DNA from: Vibrio marinisediminis
GTDB taxonomy: Bacteria; Pseudomonadota; Gammaproteobacteria; Enterobacterales; Vibrionaceae
DNA length: 64,000 nt
Direction of reading: 5' to 3'
NCBI RefSeq assembly: GCF_014050145.1
Contig: NZ_JACFYF010000008.1
Span: 1 to 64,000 of the forward strand
Shown here: piece by piece, positions 8,955 through 17,040 of the stretch
Numbering within the stretch: the first letter of the stretch is position 1
How the letters are laid out: every line of letters begins with the position of its first letter
The notes under the pieces: model-generated
The model's input: the letters and a program-made list of their open reading frames with translations, nothing else
Database searches by the model: none
Told to the model about the DNA's origin: nothing
Program-made: the position numbers and the translations under genes

Positions 8955-9149
8955 ATGAAATGGACCGACTCGCGTGATATCGCGATTGAGCTTTGTGATA
9001 AATTTCCTGACATGGATCCAAAAACAGTTCGTTTTACCGATTTGCATCAATGGATTCTTGAACTTGAAGATTTTGACGATGAGCCAAATCATTCCAATGA
9101 AAAAATTCTAGAAGCCGTCATTCTTTGCTGGATGGACGAAGCGGATTAA
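8955..9149 (+). CDS. iscX: Fe-S assembly modulator IscX (YfhJ)
   Basis: 64-residue acidic protein with the family hallmarks [31 protein letters not shown] and the C-terminal CWMDEAD. IscX binds IscS at the frataxin site and modulates the rate of cluster synthesis. It is preceded by AGGAAGAG and separated from fdx by 113 bases in which I see no other gene. Last gene of the isc operon. Confidence 0.95.
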   Translation: MKWTDSRDIAIELCDKFPDMDPKTVRFTDLHQWILELEDFDDEPNHSNEKILEAVILCWMDEAD

Positions 9150-9193
9150 CTGCTAGAAAACATCGTATAGTTAACATTTTTTATCAAAATTAG

Positions 9194-9217
9194 CGGGCCG
9201 TTTGGCCCGTTTTTTTA
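9194..9217 (+). terminator. Terminator of the isc operon
   Basis: CGGGCC, loop GTTT, GGCCCG followed by seven T. Confidence 0.9.
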
Positions 9218-9301
9218 TCCCATTGACATTTTTACCTGACAAAATGCTAACATCACAGCGTAGATGGCAGGTAATGCTAATGATTAAGACAAGGAGAAAT
9301 C

Positions 9302-10588
9302 ATGTCTACTAAGATGTCGGTATTCTTAACCAAAGTTGAAGCTGCACCTGTATGGGGTGAAAAAGCGATTGTCTCGTTTTCAGAGCAGGGCGCACACATC
9401 CACCAAGGTGAAGGGCATGATCTTGGTGCTATTCAAAGAACCGCACGTAGATTCGTTACGCAAGGCATTAAGAATGTATTGTTAGCCGGAGAAGGTTGGG
9501 ATCTGGAAAGTGTGTGGGCATTTCATCAAGGATTCCGTGAGCCGAAAAACAGCACGGAATTTAGCTGGTCACCACTTAGTGATGCCGATCAGGCTGAGCT
9601 TGAAGCGCGTATCAAAGCGACGGATTTTACCTGCGAAATAATCAACAAATCAGCAGAAGAAGTTGCACCTCGTCAACTGGCTACTATGGCTGCTGAGTTT
9701 ATTCGTTCAGTCGCGCCGGAAGGCACGATTAAGGCTCGTATTGTCAAAGATAAAGATCTTATTACCGAAGGTTGGGCTGGCATTTATGCTGTGGGTCGTG
9801 GTTCTGAGCGTACATCCGCTATGCTTCAACTTGACTTTAACCCTACGGGTGATGAAAACGCACCTGTCTATGCGTGTTTAGTCGGCAAGGGTATTACTTT
9901 TGATTCTGGTGGCTATAGCATTAAGCCTTCAGATTTTATGACGGCAATGAAAGCTGACATGGGTGGCGCCGCAACTATCACTGGTGGTTTAGGTTTGGCG
10001 ATTATGCGTGGTTTGAATAAACGCGTGAAGCTGATTCTTTGTTGTGCAGAGAATATGATTTCAGGTCGTGCACTCAAACTGGGCGATATTATTACCTATA
10101 AAAATGGTAAGACTGTTGAGATTATGAATACCGACGCGGAAGGGCGCCTTGTACTTGCTGACGGCCTTCTTTATGCGAGTGAGCAAAAGCCTGAACTCAT
10201 CATTGATTGTGCAACGCTAACTGGCGCGGCTAAATACGCTCTCGGTAACGATTACCATGCGCTATTGAGTTTTGATGATGAATTATCACATCAAGCTTTG
10301 ACCTCTGCGCGTGAAGAAAAAGAAGGTCTATGGCCTTTGCCATTGGCAGATTTCCATCGCGGAATGTTGCCTTCAAACTTTGCTGATCTGTCCAACATCA
10401 GCAGTGGTGATTTCAGTCCTGGTGCAAGCACTGCCGCTGCATTCTTATCATTCTTTGTTGATGACTATAAGAAAGGTTGGCTGCATTTAGATTGTGCTGG
10501 TACCTATCGTAAAGCACCAAGCGAAAAACTGTCTGCCGGTGCGACAGGAATGGGTGTGCGTACCCTAGCTCGCATTTTAACGCAATAA
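9302..10588 (+). CDS. pepB: Peptidase B (M17 leucyl aminopeptidase family)
   Basis: 428-residue cytosolic metallo-aminopeptidase, close in size to E. coli PepB (427). The M17 signature [14 protein letters not shown] supplies metal ligands Asp and Glu; the upstream [16 protein letters not shown] and [11 protein letters not shown] segments hold the catalytic Lys and further ligands. It releases N-terminal residues, with preference for acidic ones in the E. coli enzyme. It follows iscX across a terminator, as in enterobacteria. AAGGAG ribosome-binding site. Confidence 0.94.
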   Translation: MSTKMSVFLTKVEAAPVWGEKAIVSFSEQGAHIHQGEGHDLGAIQRTARRFVTQGIKNVLLAGEGWDLESVWAFHQGFREPKNSTEFSWSPLSDADQAELEARIKATDFTCEIINKSAEEVAPRQLATMAAEFIRSVAPEGTIKARIVKDKDLITEGWAGIYAVGRGSERTSAMLQLDFNPTGDENAPVYACLVGKGITFDSGGYSIKPSDFMTAMKADMGGAATITGGLGLAIMRGLNKRVKLILCCAENMISGRALKLGDIITYKNGKTVEIMNTDAEGRLVLADGLLYASEQKPELIIDCATLTGAAKYALGNDYHALLSFDDELSHQALTSAREEKEGLWPLPLADFHRGMLPSNFADLSNISSGDFSPGASTAAAFLSFFVDDYKKGWLHLDCAGTYRKAPSEKLSAGATGMGVRTLARILTQ

Positions 10589-10659
10589 ACAAACGAACAA
10601 ACTGAGCAGCAGTTAGACTGCAATTTGATAACTAAAAAAGAGAAGTAGAAGGAAACCTT

Positions 10660-11085
10660 ATGGCTCTAGAAAGAACATTTTCTATTGTTAAGCCCGATGC
10701 GGTTAAACGTAACCTTATTGGTGAAATTTATAATCGTATTGAGAAAGCAGGCTTAAGCATTGTCGCTGCAAAAATGGTTCATCTTACCGAAGAACAAGCG
10801 AGTGGCTTCTATGCTGAGCATGAAGGCAAAGAGTTCTTCCCTGCACTAAAGGAGTTTATGACTTCAGGACCTATCATGGTTCAAGTGCTAGAAGGCGAAG
10901 ATGCAATCACTCGTTATCGTGAACTAATGGGTAAGACGAATCCGGAACAAGCCGCTTGCGGTACGATTCGTGCGGATTACGCGCTTAGCATGCGTTACAA
11001 CTCAGTACATGGTTCTGATAGCCCAGCATCAGCAGAACGAGAAATTGCTTTCTTCTTCCCTGAGTCAGAGATTTGCCCTCGATAA
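10660..11085 (+). CDS. ndk: Nucleoside diphosphate kinase
   Basis: 141 residues. It transfers the gamma-phosphate from ATP to NDPs through a phosphohistidine. The catalytic His117 lies in the canonical NSVHGSDS motif and the nucleotide-binding segment FSIVKPDAV opens the protein. It has a separate AAGGA ribosome-binding site and its own terminator. Confidence 0.97.
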   Translation: MALERTFSIVKPDAVKRNLIGEIYNRIEKAGLSIVAAKMVHLTEEQASGFYAEHEGKEFFPALKEFMTSGPIMVQVLEGEDAITRYRELMGKTNPEQAACGTIRADYALSMRYNSVHGSDSPASAEREIAFFFPESEICPR

Positions 11086-11105
11086 TTATCGACATGCTTA
11101 TCAAG

Positions 11106-11134
11106 AAAAAGAGCCTCATTTTGAGGCTCTTTTT
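11106..11134. terminator. Bidirectional terminator between ndk and csdA
   Basis: AAAAAGAGCCTCA, loop TTT, TGAGGCTCTTTTT: A and T tracts on both sides serve both converging genes. Confidence 0.9.
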
Positions 11135-11145
11135 GTTTCTTCCGC

Positions 11146-12357
11146 TTAGAGCATGTCGAGGCTCTTATCGATGGAGGCAAGTAAACGGTCAACATCATGC
11201 TGATCGTTGTAGAGGGCAAAAGAGAGGCGAATGGTGCCCGTAATGCCAAGAGCATCCATCAATGGGTGCGCACAATGGTGCCCTGAACGAACCGCGACCC
11301 CTTGCTGATCAAGCAATGTCGCTACATCTTGGTGGTGGACACCATCAACGGTGAAGGAAATAACAGAAGCATTCGGCTGATAGCCAATGACCGTTACATC
11401 ATCATGCTGGCAAAGCGCGAGATAGGTTTGTTCAACCAAATGGTGAATGTGTTTTTCTACTTGCTCACGTTCAAATTGTGAGTACCACTCAATCGCTTTT
11501 GCTAGTGCGATGGCTCCAGCAACGTTCGGTGTTCCAGCCTCAAATTTTCCCGGAAGTTGGCTATAAGTGGTGCCGGAAAATGAGACTTTCTCAACCATTT
11601 TCCCACCACCGTGCCATGGCGGCATCGCTTCGAGTAAGGCTAACTTACCGTACAACACGCCAATACCTGCGGGAGCAAATATTTTATGCCCAGAGAAAAC
11701 TAAAAAATCAGCATTCAGAGATTGCACATTAATCTGTTCATGAACAATACCTTGTGCCGCGTCAATCACCACCACCGCACCGTATTGATGGGCAAGCTCA
11801 ATCATGGCTTCAATAGGCTGACGCGTCCCCGTGACATTGGTGGTATGAGCGAGGGCAACAATTTTAGTGTTGTGATTCAGGCATTGTTCGAACGCCGCTA
11901 GATCTAACTGGCAATCTGGCGTCATCGGCGCTTTAACCACTTTTGCGCCAGTTTGCTGAGCGACAATTTGCCACGGCACAATATTGGCGTGATGCTCCAT
12001 CTCCCCAACGAGTATTTCATCACCCACTTGAAGAGTGTTGCGTGCATAGGTTTGCGCTATCAAGTTCAGCGCCTCGGTGGCGCCGCGAGTCCAGATGATC
12101 TCTTTTTCACTGGCTGCATTGATAAAATGAGTCACACAACTGCGCGCGGATTCAAATTGGCTGGTGGCTTGCGCTGTGAGGCTATGGCTTCCTCGGTGAA
12201 CATTGGCATTTTGACTGCTGTAGTACTGGCTAATCGCATCTATAACCGTTTGTGGCTTTTGAGTTGTTGCTGCGCTGTCTAGATAAACCAATGACTGATC
12301 GTTTACCTGTTGATTCAACGCGGGGAATTGGCTGCGAATAGCGGTAATATCGAGCAT
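11146..12357 (-). CDS. csdA: Group II cysteine desulfurase CsdA
   Basis: 403-residue PLP-dependent NifS-like enzyme of the SufS/CsdA group. The active-site cysteine is Cys362 in RSGHHCAHP, on the short rigid loop that marks group II, and the PLP lysine lies in FSGHKIFAP. Group II enzymes normally need an acceptor (CsdE or SufE) for the sulfur. No csdE is adjacent: upstream is yajL, overlapped by one base (TAATG), and downstream is a terminator. The CsdA name rather than SufS rests on absence of suf genes nearby. Confidence 0.87.
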   Translation of the reverse strand: MLDITAIRSQFPALNQQVNDQSLVYLDSAATTQKPQTVIDAISQYYSSQNANVHRGSHSLTAQATSQFESARSCVTHFINAASEKEIIWTRGATEALNLIAQTYARNTLQVGDEILVGEMEHHANIVPWQIVAQQTGAKVVKAPMTPDCQLDLAAFEQCLNHNTKIVALAHTTNVTGTRQPIEAMIELAHQYGAVVVIDAAQGIVHEQINVQSLNADFLVFSGHKIFAPAGIGVLYGKLALLEAMPPWHGGGKMVEKVSFSGTTYSQLPGKFEAGTPNVAGAIALAKAIEWYSQFEREQVEKHIHHLVEQTYLALCQHDDVTVIGYQPNASVISFTVDGVHHQDVATLLDQQGVAVRSGHHCAHPLMDALGITGTIRLSFALYNDQHDVDRLLASIDKSLDML

Positions 12358-12956
12358 TATGCTTCACCTATCTCATGGTAATGTAAGGTTGGTATTGTCA
12401 CCATCGGTTCTGCGACAGACCAAGCGTGAGCTTTTCCTGATAGATGAATAATGATTTCCATAGCAAACTCCAGTGCGGTACCAGGCCCTTGGCTAGTCAG
12501 TAGGTTGCTGGTTACATCGTAGGTTACACGTTTCACTCGCCAGTTCTTTTTCGCTATGTGGTTTTCAAAGCTAGGGTGGCAAGTCATTAGTGCATCTGGG
12601 TAAAGCTTATGATGGGCGAGTACCAAAGCGGGGGCAGCACAAATAGCGGCTACAAGTTTACCTTCGTACATTTGCTGACGAACAATCTCAACTAATACTG
12701 GGCTATCACGAAATACTTCACAGCCACCAACACCTCCCGATAATATAACCGCATCAAATTCATCATCTGCAACATCGACCAAGCGACAATCTGCCGTGAG
12801 TGTGACGCCACGCGAGGCTTTCATGGTTAGCTGCCCGGAAAAGTCAGCGCTCGCAACGACCACTTCATAACCGGCGCGAACCATGATGTCGATAATGGTG
12901 ATCGCTTCCATTTCTTCCGTGCCAGAGGCAATAGGAACAAGTACTCTCTTTTGCAT
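12357..12956 (-). CDS. yajL: DJ-1/PfpI family protein YajL
   Basis: 199 residues of the DJ-1 superfamily. The reactive Cys106 sits on the nucleophile elbow (AAICAAPA), with the acidic partner in SGTEEME near residue 14. YajL protects proteins against oxidative and electrophilic damage; chaperone and deglycase activities have been proposed, the latter disputed. It overlaps csdA by one base and starts 3 bases after panE ends, so panE-yajL-csdA is probably one transcript. panE-yajL is conserved in E. coli. Confidence 0.92.
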   Translation of the reverse strand: MQKRVLVPIASGTEEMEAITIIDIMVRAGYEVVVASADFSGQLTMKASRGVTLTADCRLVDVADDEFDAVILSGGVGGCEVFRDSPVLVEIVRQQMYEGKLVAAICAAPALVLAHHKLYPDALMTCHPSFENHIAKKNWRVKRVTYDVTSNLLTSQGPGTALEFAMEIIIHLSGKAHAWSVAEPMVTIPTLHYHEIGEA

Positions 12957-12959
12957 AAG

Positions 12960-13841
12960 TTACCAGCTTTGTTCGATTTTTTTGACGGCTTGATAAAGCG
13001 CTTGATTATAGGGGGCATCAATATTGTGTCGTGATGCACTTTCTAGCAGATACCCTGTTATAAAGTCTATCTCGCTTCGGCGTTGATGGGCAATATCTTG
13101 CTCCATTGATGAATAATTATTACTGGTGGCATGAATGACATTATTCACTGTTTGGAGCAAGTGATTCACATCAATCTCGAACCCTTCTGCGTTCATCACA
13201 AGACTTACTTCGTTGACGATGTTTTGCAGTTGCTGTTGGTAGTGTGGCTGAACCAACTCCCCATTTGTTACTTGGTGGATTGCTGTCAGTGGATTGATCG
13301 CACAGTTGATAGCAAGCTTAGTCCACAACGCTTGGTTTATATTGCTATGCCACGTTACATCGGATAAAGCATGGTTAAATACATCAACCAGAAATTGGCA
13401 TAACTCTCCTTGTGAGTTTGCTGCTCCCAATAATGTTTGTCCATAACCTGTGTGCAATACTTGGGTCATACTTGGTCGATAAGCGCCGTGGGTAGTTGTG
13501 GCTAACAACAGTGGATTGTTAGGAAGCAGAGCATTCACGCCTTCAGCCGTTCCCATTCCATTGTGCATTAATACAATGATCGAATCTTGATCAATGTGCT
13601 TAGCGATGGCAGATAAAACCGTTAGTACGCTTGGTGCTTTTAGAGTGACAAGAATAACGTCTGACTGCTGCAGCGCTTGAGTATTATTGTTTAATAAGCT
13701 CTGTTGGGCGTATTGATCGCGCTGGATCGTTAATTTGGCAGCCGGCTGACGACTCCAAAGGTTAACTTGATGCCCAGCTTCAGTTAAGTAACTTGCCCAG
13801 AGTGAACCTATCGCACCTGGACCAACAATCGCAATATTCAT
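12960..13841 (-). CDS. panE: 2-dehydropantoate 2-reductase
   Basis: 293 residues. NADPH-dependent reduction of ketopantoate to pantoate, a step of pantothenate and coenzyme A synthesis. The N-terminal Rossmann motif is MNIAIVGPGAIGSLWASYL; the substrate-domain segment KLAINCAINPLTA contains the Lys and Asn characteristic of the active site. First gene of the leftward panE-yajL-csdA group. Confidence 0.93.
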   Translation of the reverse strand: MNIAIVGPGAIGSLWASYLTEAGHQVNLWSRQPAAKLTIQRDQYAQQSLLNNNTQALQQSDVILVTLKAPSVLTVLSAIAKHIDQDSIIVLMHNGMGTAEGVNALLPNNPLLLATTTHGAYRPSMTQVLHTGYGQTLLGAANSQGELCQFLVDVFNHALSDVTWHSNINQALWTKLAINCAINPLTAIHQVTNGELVQPHYQQQLQNIVNEVSLVMNAEGFEIDVNHLLQTVNNVIHATSNNYSSMEQDIAHQRRSEIDFITGYLLESASRHNIDAPYNQALYQAVKKIEQSW

Positions 13842-13901
13842 AGGGTTAAACCAACTAACAACGTTGCCCAGAGGATAATGTGATGGCAGTGGAAAGCAAA
13901 T

Positions 13902-13927
13902 AAAAAAGGCACCAAACGGTGCCTTTT
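13902..13927 (-). terminator. Terminator of ompK
   Basis: On the minus strand AAAAGGCACC, loop GTTT, GGTGCCTTTT. It lies just past the ompK stop and before panE. Confidence 0.85.
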
Positions 13928-13966
13928 ACGCGATATACCTATTTTTACTTAGGTACACAACCTCAA

Positions 13967-14752
13967 TTAGAAGTTGTATTGGACGCGGTAGATGATGATG
14001 TCTTGGTAATCTCTACGTGCAAGCTTGTTCACTGTATAGCGGTAAAGGACACCTGTAGAGATATTATCAGTCACGTTCCACATTGCGTTAAGGCTACCGT
14101 TTAGACCCCAGCTTTCAGAGTCAACACCTGATGCAAATTCAGTGCTTTGTACGTCTGCATAGTCATCATTACGTGCAAACTCTAGCTCATTCCAAGTTGA
14201 GAAGGTGAAGTTTTGACCTGCGATGTCAGTATTGTAGTAACCTACGTAGCCGAACATACCGCCGTTGCTACCACTGATACCACCTTCGGTATTGACTTGA
14301 TGGAAACCAATAAACGGAGTGAAGCCCCAACCGTCGCCTTTAAGACCAGTGTAACCAAGACCAACTACACGGTTTTGCTCATGCAGTACTGGGTTTTTAT
14401 CTTTGTCTGTGTTGTATACTTGCGCATAAAGACTCACGCCAGATTCAGTCAGGTTATAGTGGATAGTACCTTTTAGAGAAGCACCACGGTCATCACCTGC
14501 ACGGTCTACACCTTCGTAATCATAGAAACCGTAAATTTGACCCCAATCAAAAACTGCACCGCCTTCAATACCGATTACGGCTTGGTCACGATCAGAGATA
14601 GTTTGACCGAAGTTAGAATCATCGTTACCGAGACCCTGTCCCCACTTTTGGTAATCTAGATAGACACTACCAAAACCAAATAGGTATTCCGCTTGGGCTG
14701 GTACTGCCGACACTGCTGCTATTGCGCCAAGAGCTAAAATTGATTTACGCAT
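13967..14752 (-). CDS. ompK: Outer membrane channel OmpK (Tsx-like)
   Basis: 261-residue precursor. Signal peptide MRKSILALGAIAAVSAVPAQA ends at about residue 21, and the mature protein begins EYLFGFGSVYLDYQKWGQG. It is a predicted 12-stranded beta barrel of the nucleoside-specific channel family (Tsx/OmpK), with aromatic-rich amphipathic strands and the porin-like C-terminal Phe (YNF). OmpK is the vibriophage KVP40 receptor in several vibrios. The start is placed at MRKS because the 16 upstream in-frame residues would bury the signal peptide. A candidate CRP site and a PurR-like box lie in the 338-base region upstream, which it shares with the LON-domain gene. Confidence 0.93.
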   Translation of the reverse strand: MRKSILALGAIAAVSAVPAQAEYLFGFGSVYLDYQKWGQGLGNDDSNFGQTISDRDQAVIGIEGGAVFDWGQIYGFYDYEGVDRAGDDRGASLKGTIHYNLTESGVSLYAQVYNTDKDKNPVLHEQNRVVGLGYTGLKGDGWGFTPFIGFHQVNTEGGISGSNGGMFGYVGYYNTDIAGQNFTFSTWNELEFARNDDYADVQSTEFASGVDSESWGLNGSLNAMWNVTDNISTGVLYRYTVNKLARRDYQDIIIYRVQYNF

Positions 14753-14886
14753 AGGTGAACTCTCTTTTTGTGAAATTTGATGTTTATAATTGTGTTGCAC
14801 AACTGTTGTTGCTACTGCTTTTTTTTGGCAATAATATTGATATTTGTCGCAAATAAAAGTGACAAAAGCTGATAAATGGTAAATAG

Positions 14887-14908
14887 AGTGTGATCGAGAT
14901 CTGATTTT
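14887..14908. promoter_or_regulatory. Candidate CRP site upstream of ompK
   Basis: TGTGA-N6-TCTGA at the centre of an AT-rich stretch. The left half is perfect and the right half matches three of five bases of TCACA. E. coli tsx is CRP-dependent, which makes the site plausible. Part of the same sequence could instead be read as an ECF-type element facing right. Confidence 0.35.
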
Positions 14909-14976
14909 GTTGTTATAAATGACGTTCTGTAAATTGATGTTATTAAATTGCAGTAATTGTGTATTGGGTATCGATT

Positions 14977-14992
14977 ACGCAAACGATTCTGC
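14977..14992. promoter_or_regulatory. PurR-like box in the ompK/LON-domain gene intergenic region
   Basis: ACGCAAACGATTCTGC shares ACGCAAACG with the PurR consensus half-site. The same core is found upstream of the purine permease and, inverted, upstream of gpt. OmpK belongs to a nucleoside channel family, so PurR or CytR-type control would make sense; the right half-site is weak. Confidence 0.45.
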
Positions 14993-15032
14993 TCAATTTA
15001 ACACCGATCATATAACCAACATAAAGCGTAAC

Positions 15033-15062
15033 TGATCGATGGGGAGAGTCTGCTCGTAAAGA
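15033..15062 (+). promoter_or_regulatory. ECF11-type sigma promoter of the LON-domain/ECF/chrR operon
   Basis: TGATCG, exactly 18 bases, TAAAGA. The Rhodobacter RpoE (ECF11) consensus is, from memory, TGATCC-N18-TAAGA. The element ends 28 bases before the first gene of the operon encoding the sigma factor and its ChrR anti-sigma, so it is probably the autoregulated promoter. Confidence 0.7.
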
Positions 15063-15090
15063 GTTCTGAGTAGCAAATCTAGGGAACCTC

Positions 15091-15663
15091 ATGTCTGAAA
15101 TAATGCTTTTTCCACTTGGAACTGTCGTATTACCGGAAGGAATGATGCGGCTTAGAATATTTGAGCCGAGGTATAAGCGATTGGTGACAGATGCGAGTAG
15201 AGGAGATGGAACCTTTGGTATTTGCTTACTTGAACAAAACTCAAACAATGTAAAAGGTCAGGTGTCTCAGTGGGGGACGTTGGTCAAAATAGTGGATTTT
15301 GAGTTAATGGACGATGGTTTGCTTGGGATTACTGTTGTCGGGATTCGGCGCTTTGATATTAAACGCCTCAGAATAGAAACCGATGGCTTGCGGTTTGCGC
15401 ATGTGAATTGGCTCCCTAGTTGGGATGTGCACGCAATACCCAATGACCAACGCTATATCAGTCTACAATTACAGCGTGTATATGCTCAGTTTCCACAAAT
15501 TGGTCAACTTTACACACAATGCTTTTTTGATGATGCGTCGTGGGTTAGTCAGCGTTGGCTAGAGCTGCTTCCGATCGACTTTCTTCAGTTCGACTATTTG
15601 ATCCGGCAGGACGATTGCACTGAAACCATGAGGTTTTTGAATTTGGTGATTGAACCTGAGTGA
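15091..15663 (+). CDS. LON N-terminal (substrate-binding) domain protein
   Basis: 190 residues containing only the LON substrate-binding fold: MLFPLGTVVLPEGMMRLRIFEPRYKRLV near the N-terminus, then IVDFELMDDGLLGITVVGIRRF. There is no ATPase or protease domain, so it cannot be a protease by itself. It might bind or deliver substrates. It is the first gene of an operon with an ECF sigma factor (whose start is 56 bases downstream) and a ChrR anti-sigma, directly after an ECF11-type promoter. Its role is unknown to me. AGGGAA ribosome-binding site. Confidence 0.85.
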   Translation: MSEIMLFPLGTVVLPEGMMRLRIFEPRYKRLVTDASRGDGTFGICLLEQNSNNVKGQVSQWGTLVKIVDFELMDDGLLGITVVGIRRFDIKRLRIETDGLRFAHVNWLPSWDVHAIPNDQRYISLQLQRVYAQFPQIGQLYTQCFFDDASWVSQRWLELLPIDFLQFDYLIRQDDCTETMRFLNLVIEPE

Positions 15664-15718
15664 TCGTTTTAAATTGCAGTGCGTAAATAACAGAGAACCT
15701 AAATTCAAGGATGTGGTA

Positions 15719-16303
15719 ATGAGTATGCAAAGCACCAATTCTTATACCCGGGCTGAATGGACAGAGTGCATGGAACTCGTCAAAAAACGAGACACTAGTG
15801 CTTTTGCGTTAGTCTTTTCACATTTTTCACCAAGGTTAAAGCAGTTTGCTTTTAAACATATGGGGAATGAACAGGTTGCGGTAGAGTTAGTTCAAGAGGC
15901 GATGGCGACTGTTTGGCAAAAGAGTGCTTTGTTTGATGGCAGTAAAAGCTCTTTGTCGACATGGATATATACGATCGCAAGAAACCTTTGCTTTGATTTA
16001 CTTCGTAAGCAGAAAGGGCGTCAAGCGCACATCCTTGCGGATGATATTTGGCCGTCTGACTTTCTACCGCCAGATCTAATCGAACACTATGCTCCTGAGC
16101 ATGAGATGTTGAAAGAGCAAGTGATTAAATTCTTAGATATTCTACCTGAGGCGCAACGTAAAGTTGTTCAGGCTGTTTACTTAGAAGATCTTCCTCATCA
16201 GCAGGTGGCTGAAATGTACGATATCCCACTGGGTACGGTTAAATCGCGTTTGCGTTTGGCTGTTGAGAAACTGAGAATGACGATAGAGGCGGAGCAGTTA
16301 TGA
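15719..16303 (+). CDS. ECF sigma factor, ECF11/RpoE (ChrR-partner) type
   Basis: 194 residues. Sigma region 2 spans about 20-90, with the -10 recognition segment LSTWIYTIARNLCFDLLRKQKG. Region 4 spans about 135-190, with helix-turn-helix HQQVAEMYDIPLGTVKSRLRLAVEKLR. Its stop overlaps the next start (ATGA), and the next gene encodes a ChrR-type anti-sigma, which defines the ECF11 group known from Rhodobacter for the singlet-oxygen response. The start at 15719 follows AAGGATG; an in-frame ATG at 15725 is an alternative. Confidence 0.9.
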   Translation: MSMQSTNSYTRAEWTECMELVKKRDTSAFALVFSHFSPRLKQFAFKHMGNEQVAVELVQEAMATVWQKSALFDGSKSSLSTWIYTIARNLCFDLLRKQKGRQAHILADDIWPSDFLPPDLIEHYAPEHEMLKEQVIKFLDILPEAQRKVVQAVYLEDLPHQQVAEMYDIPLGTVKSRLRLAVEKLRMTIEAEQL

Positions 16304-16962
16304 GCTATCATCCGAGTTTAGAAATGTTGCAAGCCTATGTCGAAGGCGAGTTAGACGCGGTGAGTGGGTTTGCGATTGCGACGCATATTGAAGCGTGCCC
16401 AGATTGCCAAAATCAGTGTGCGCATCTCGAACAAAAAGTCGGGGAACTATGGGGCTCTTGTGATGTTGCCCCTGCGGAAGAGTTATCGACGATGTTTGAC
16501 AAAATTATTGCGCTTGAAGAATCACCAGAACCATTCCAGTTTAATCGCAAAGTCAAAACTATTACGGTCAATAATAAGCAGTTTACTTTACCGGTTTCGT
16601 TGAGTCGCTTTGCTGACAATATAGGTGAGTGGAAGAGTTATGGTGGTAAGGTATTTAGTGCGCATGTGGACCTTGGGGAGCAAGCGCGAGTCAATTTGCT
16701 CTATATTAGTGAGAACGTAAAAATCCCACAGCATACACATAAAGGCATTGAATCGACGCTGATTTTGCATGGTGGATTTAGTGATGAAGATGGTCAATAT
16801 GAAGCGGGTGATTTTTTGCTTAAAGATGGAACAGTGAAGCACAGCCCATTTACCCAACCTGGTGAAGATTGCCTTTGCTTAACGGTATTGACTGAACCAC
16901 TTATCTTTACTCAAGGTGTTGCTCGGGTATTTAATTTGTTTGGTAAAGGTTTGTACCCATAA
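16300..16962 (+). CDS. chrR: ChrR-type cupin anti-sigma factor
   Basis: 220 residues in two domains. The N-terminal zinc anti-sigma domain (about 1-80) has the HX3CX2C motif in THIEACPDCQNQC. The C-terminal cupin domain (about 110-195) has metal-ligand histidines in IPQHTHKGIESTLILHGGF and a downstream HSPF. In Rhodobacter the first domain binds RpoE and the second is needed to respond to singlet oxygen. It is translationally coupled to the sigma gene by a 4-base overlap. Target genes cannot be read from the window. Confidence 0.9.
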   Translation: MSYHPSLEMLQAYVEGELDAVSGFAIATHIEACPDCQNQCAHLEQKVGELWGSCDVAPAEELSTMFDKIIALEESPEPFQFNRKVKTITVNNKQFTLPVSLSRFADNIGEWKSYGGKVFSAHVDLGEQARVNLLYISENVKIPQHTHKGIESTLILHGGFSDEDGQYEAGDFLLKDGTVKHSPFTQPGEDCLCLTVLTEPLIFTQGVARVFNLFGKGLYP

Positions 16963-16976
16963 ACGAGTAGAAAAGG

Positions 16977-17003
16977 AAAAGGTCGCATTAGCGACCTTTT
17001 TTT
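16977..17003. terminator. Terminator after chrR
   Basis: AAAAGGTCGC, loop ATTA, GCGACC and seven T; A and T tracts on both sides also allow termination of leftward ampG. Confidence 0.9.
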
Positions 17004-17040
17004 ATTGAGACATTCTTACGACTGGTAGCCGTTTAATGCA

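Noticed and set aside
14891-14920. Second ECF11 promoter (TGATCG-N19-TAAAT)
   Set aside because: The spacer is one base too long and the sequence overlaps a candidate CRP site; the element at 15033 is much better placed. Kept only as a remark.
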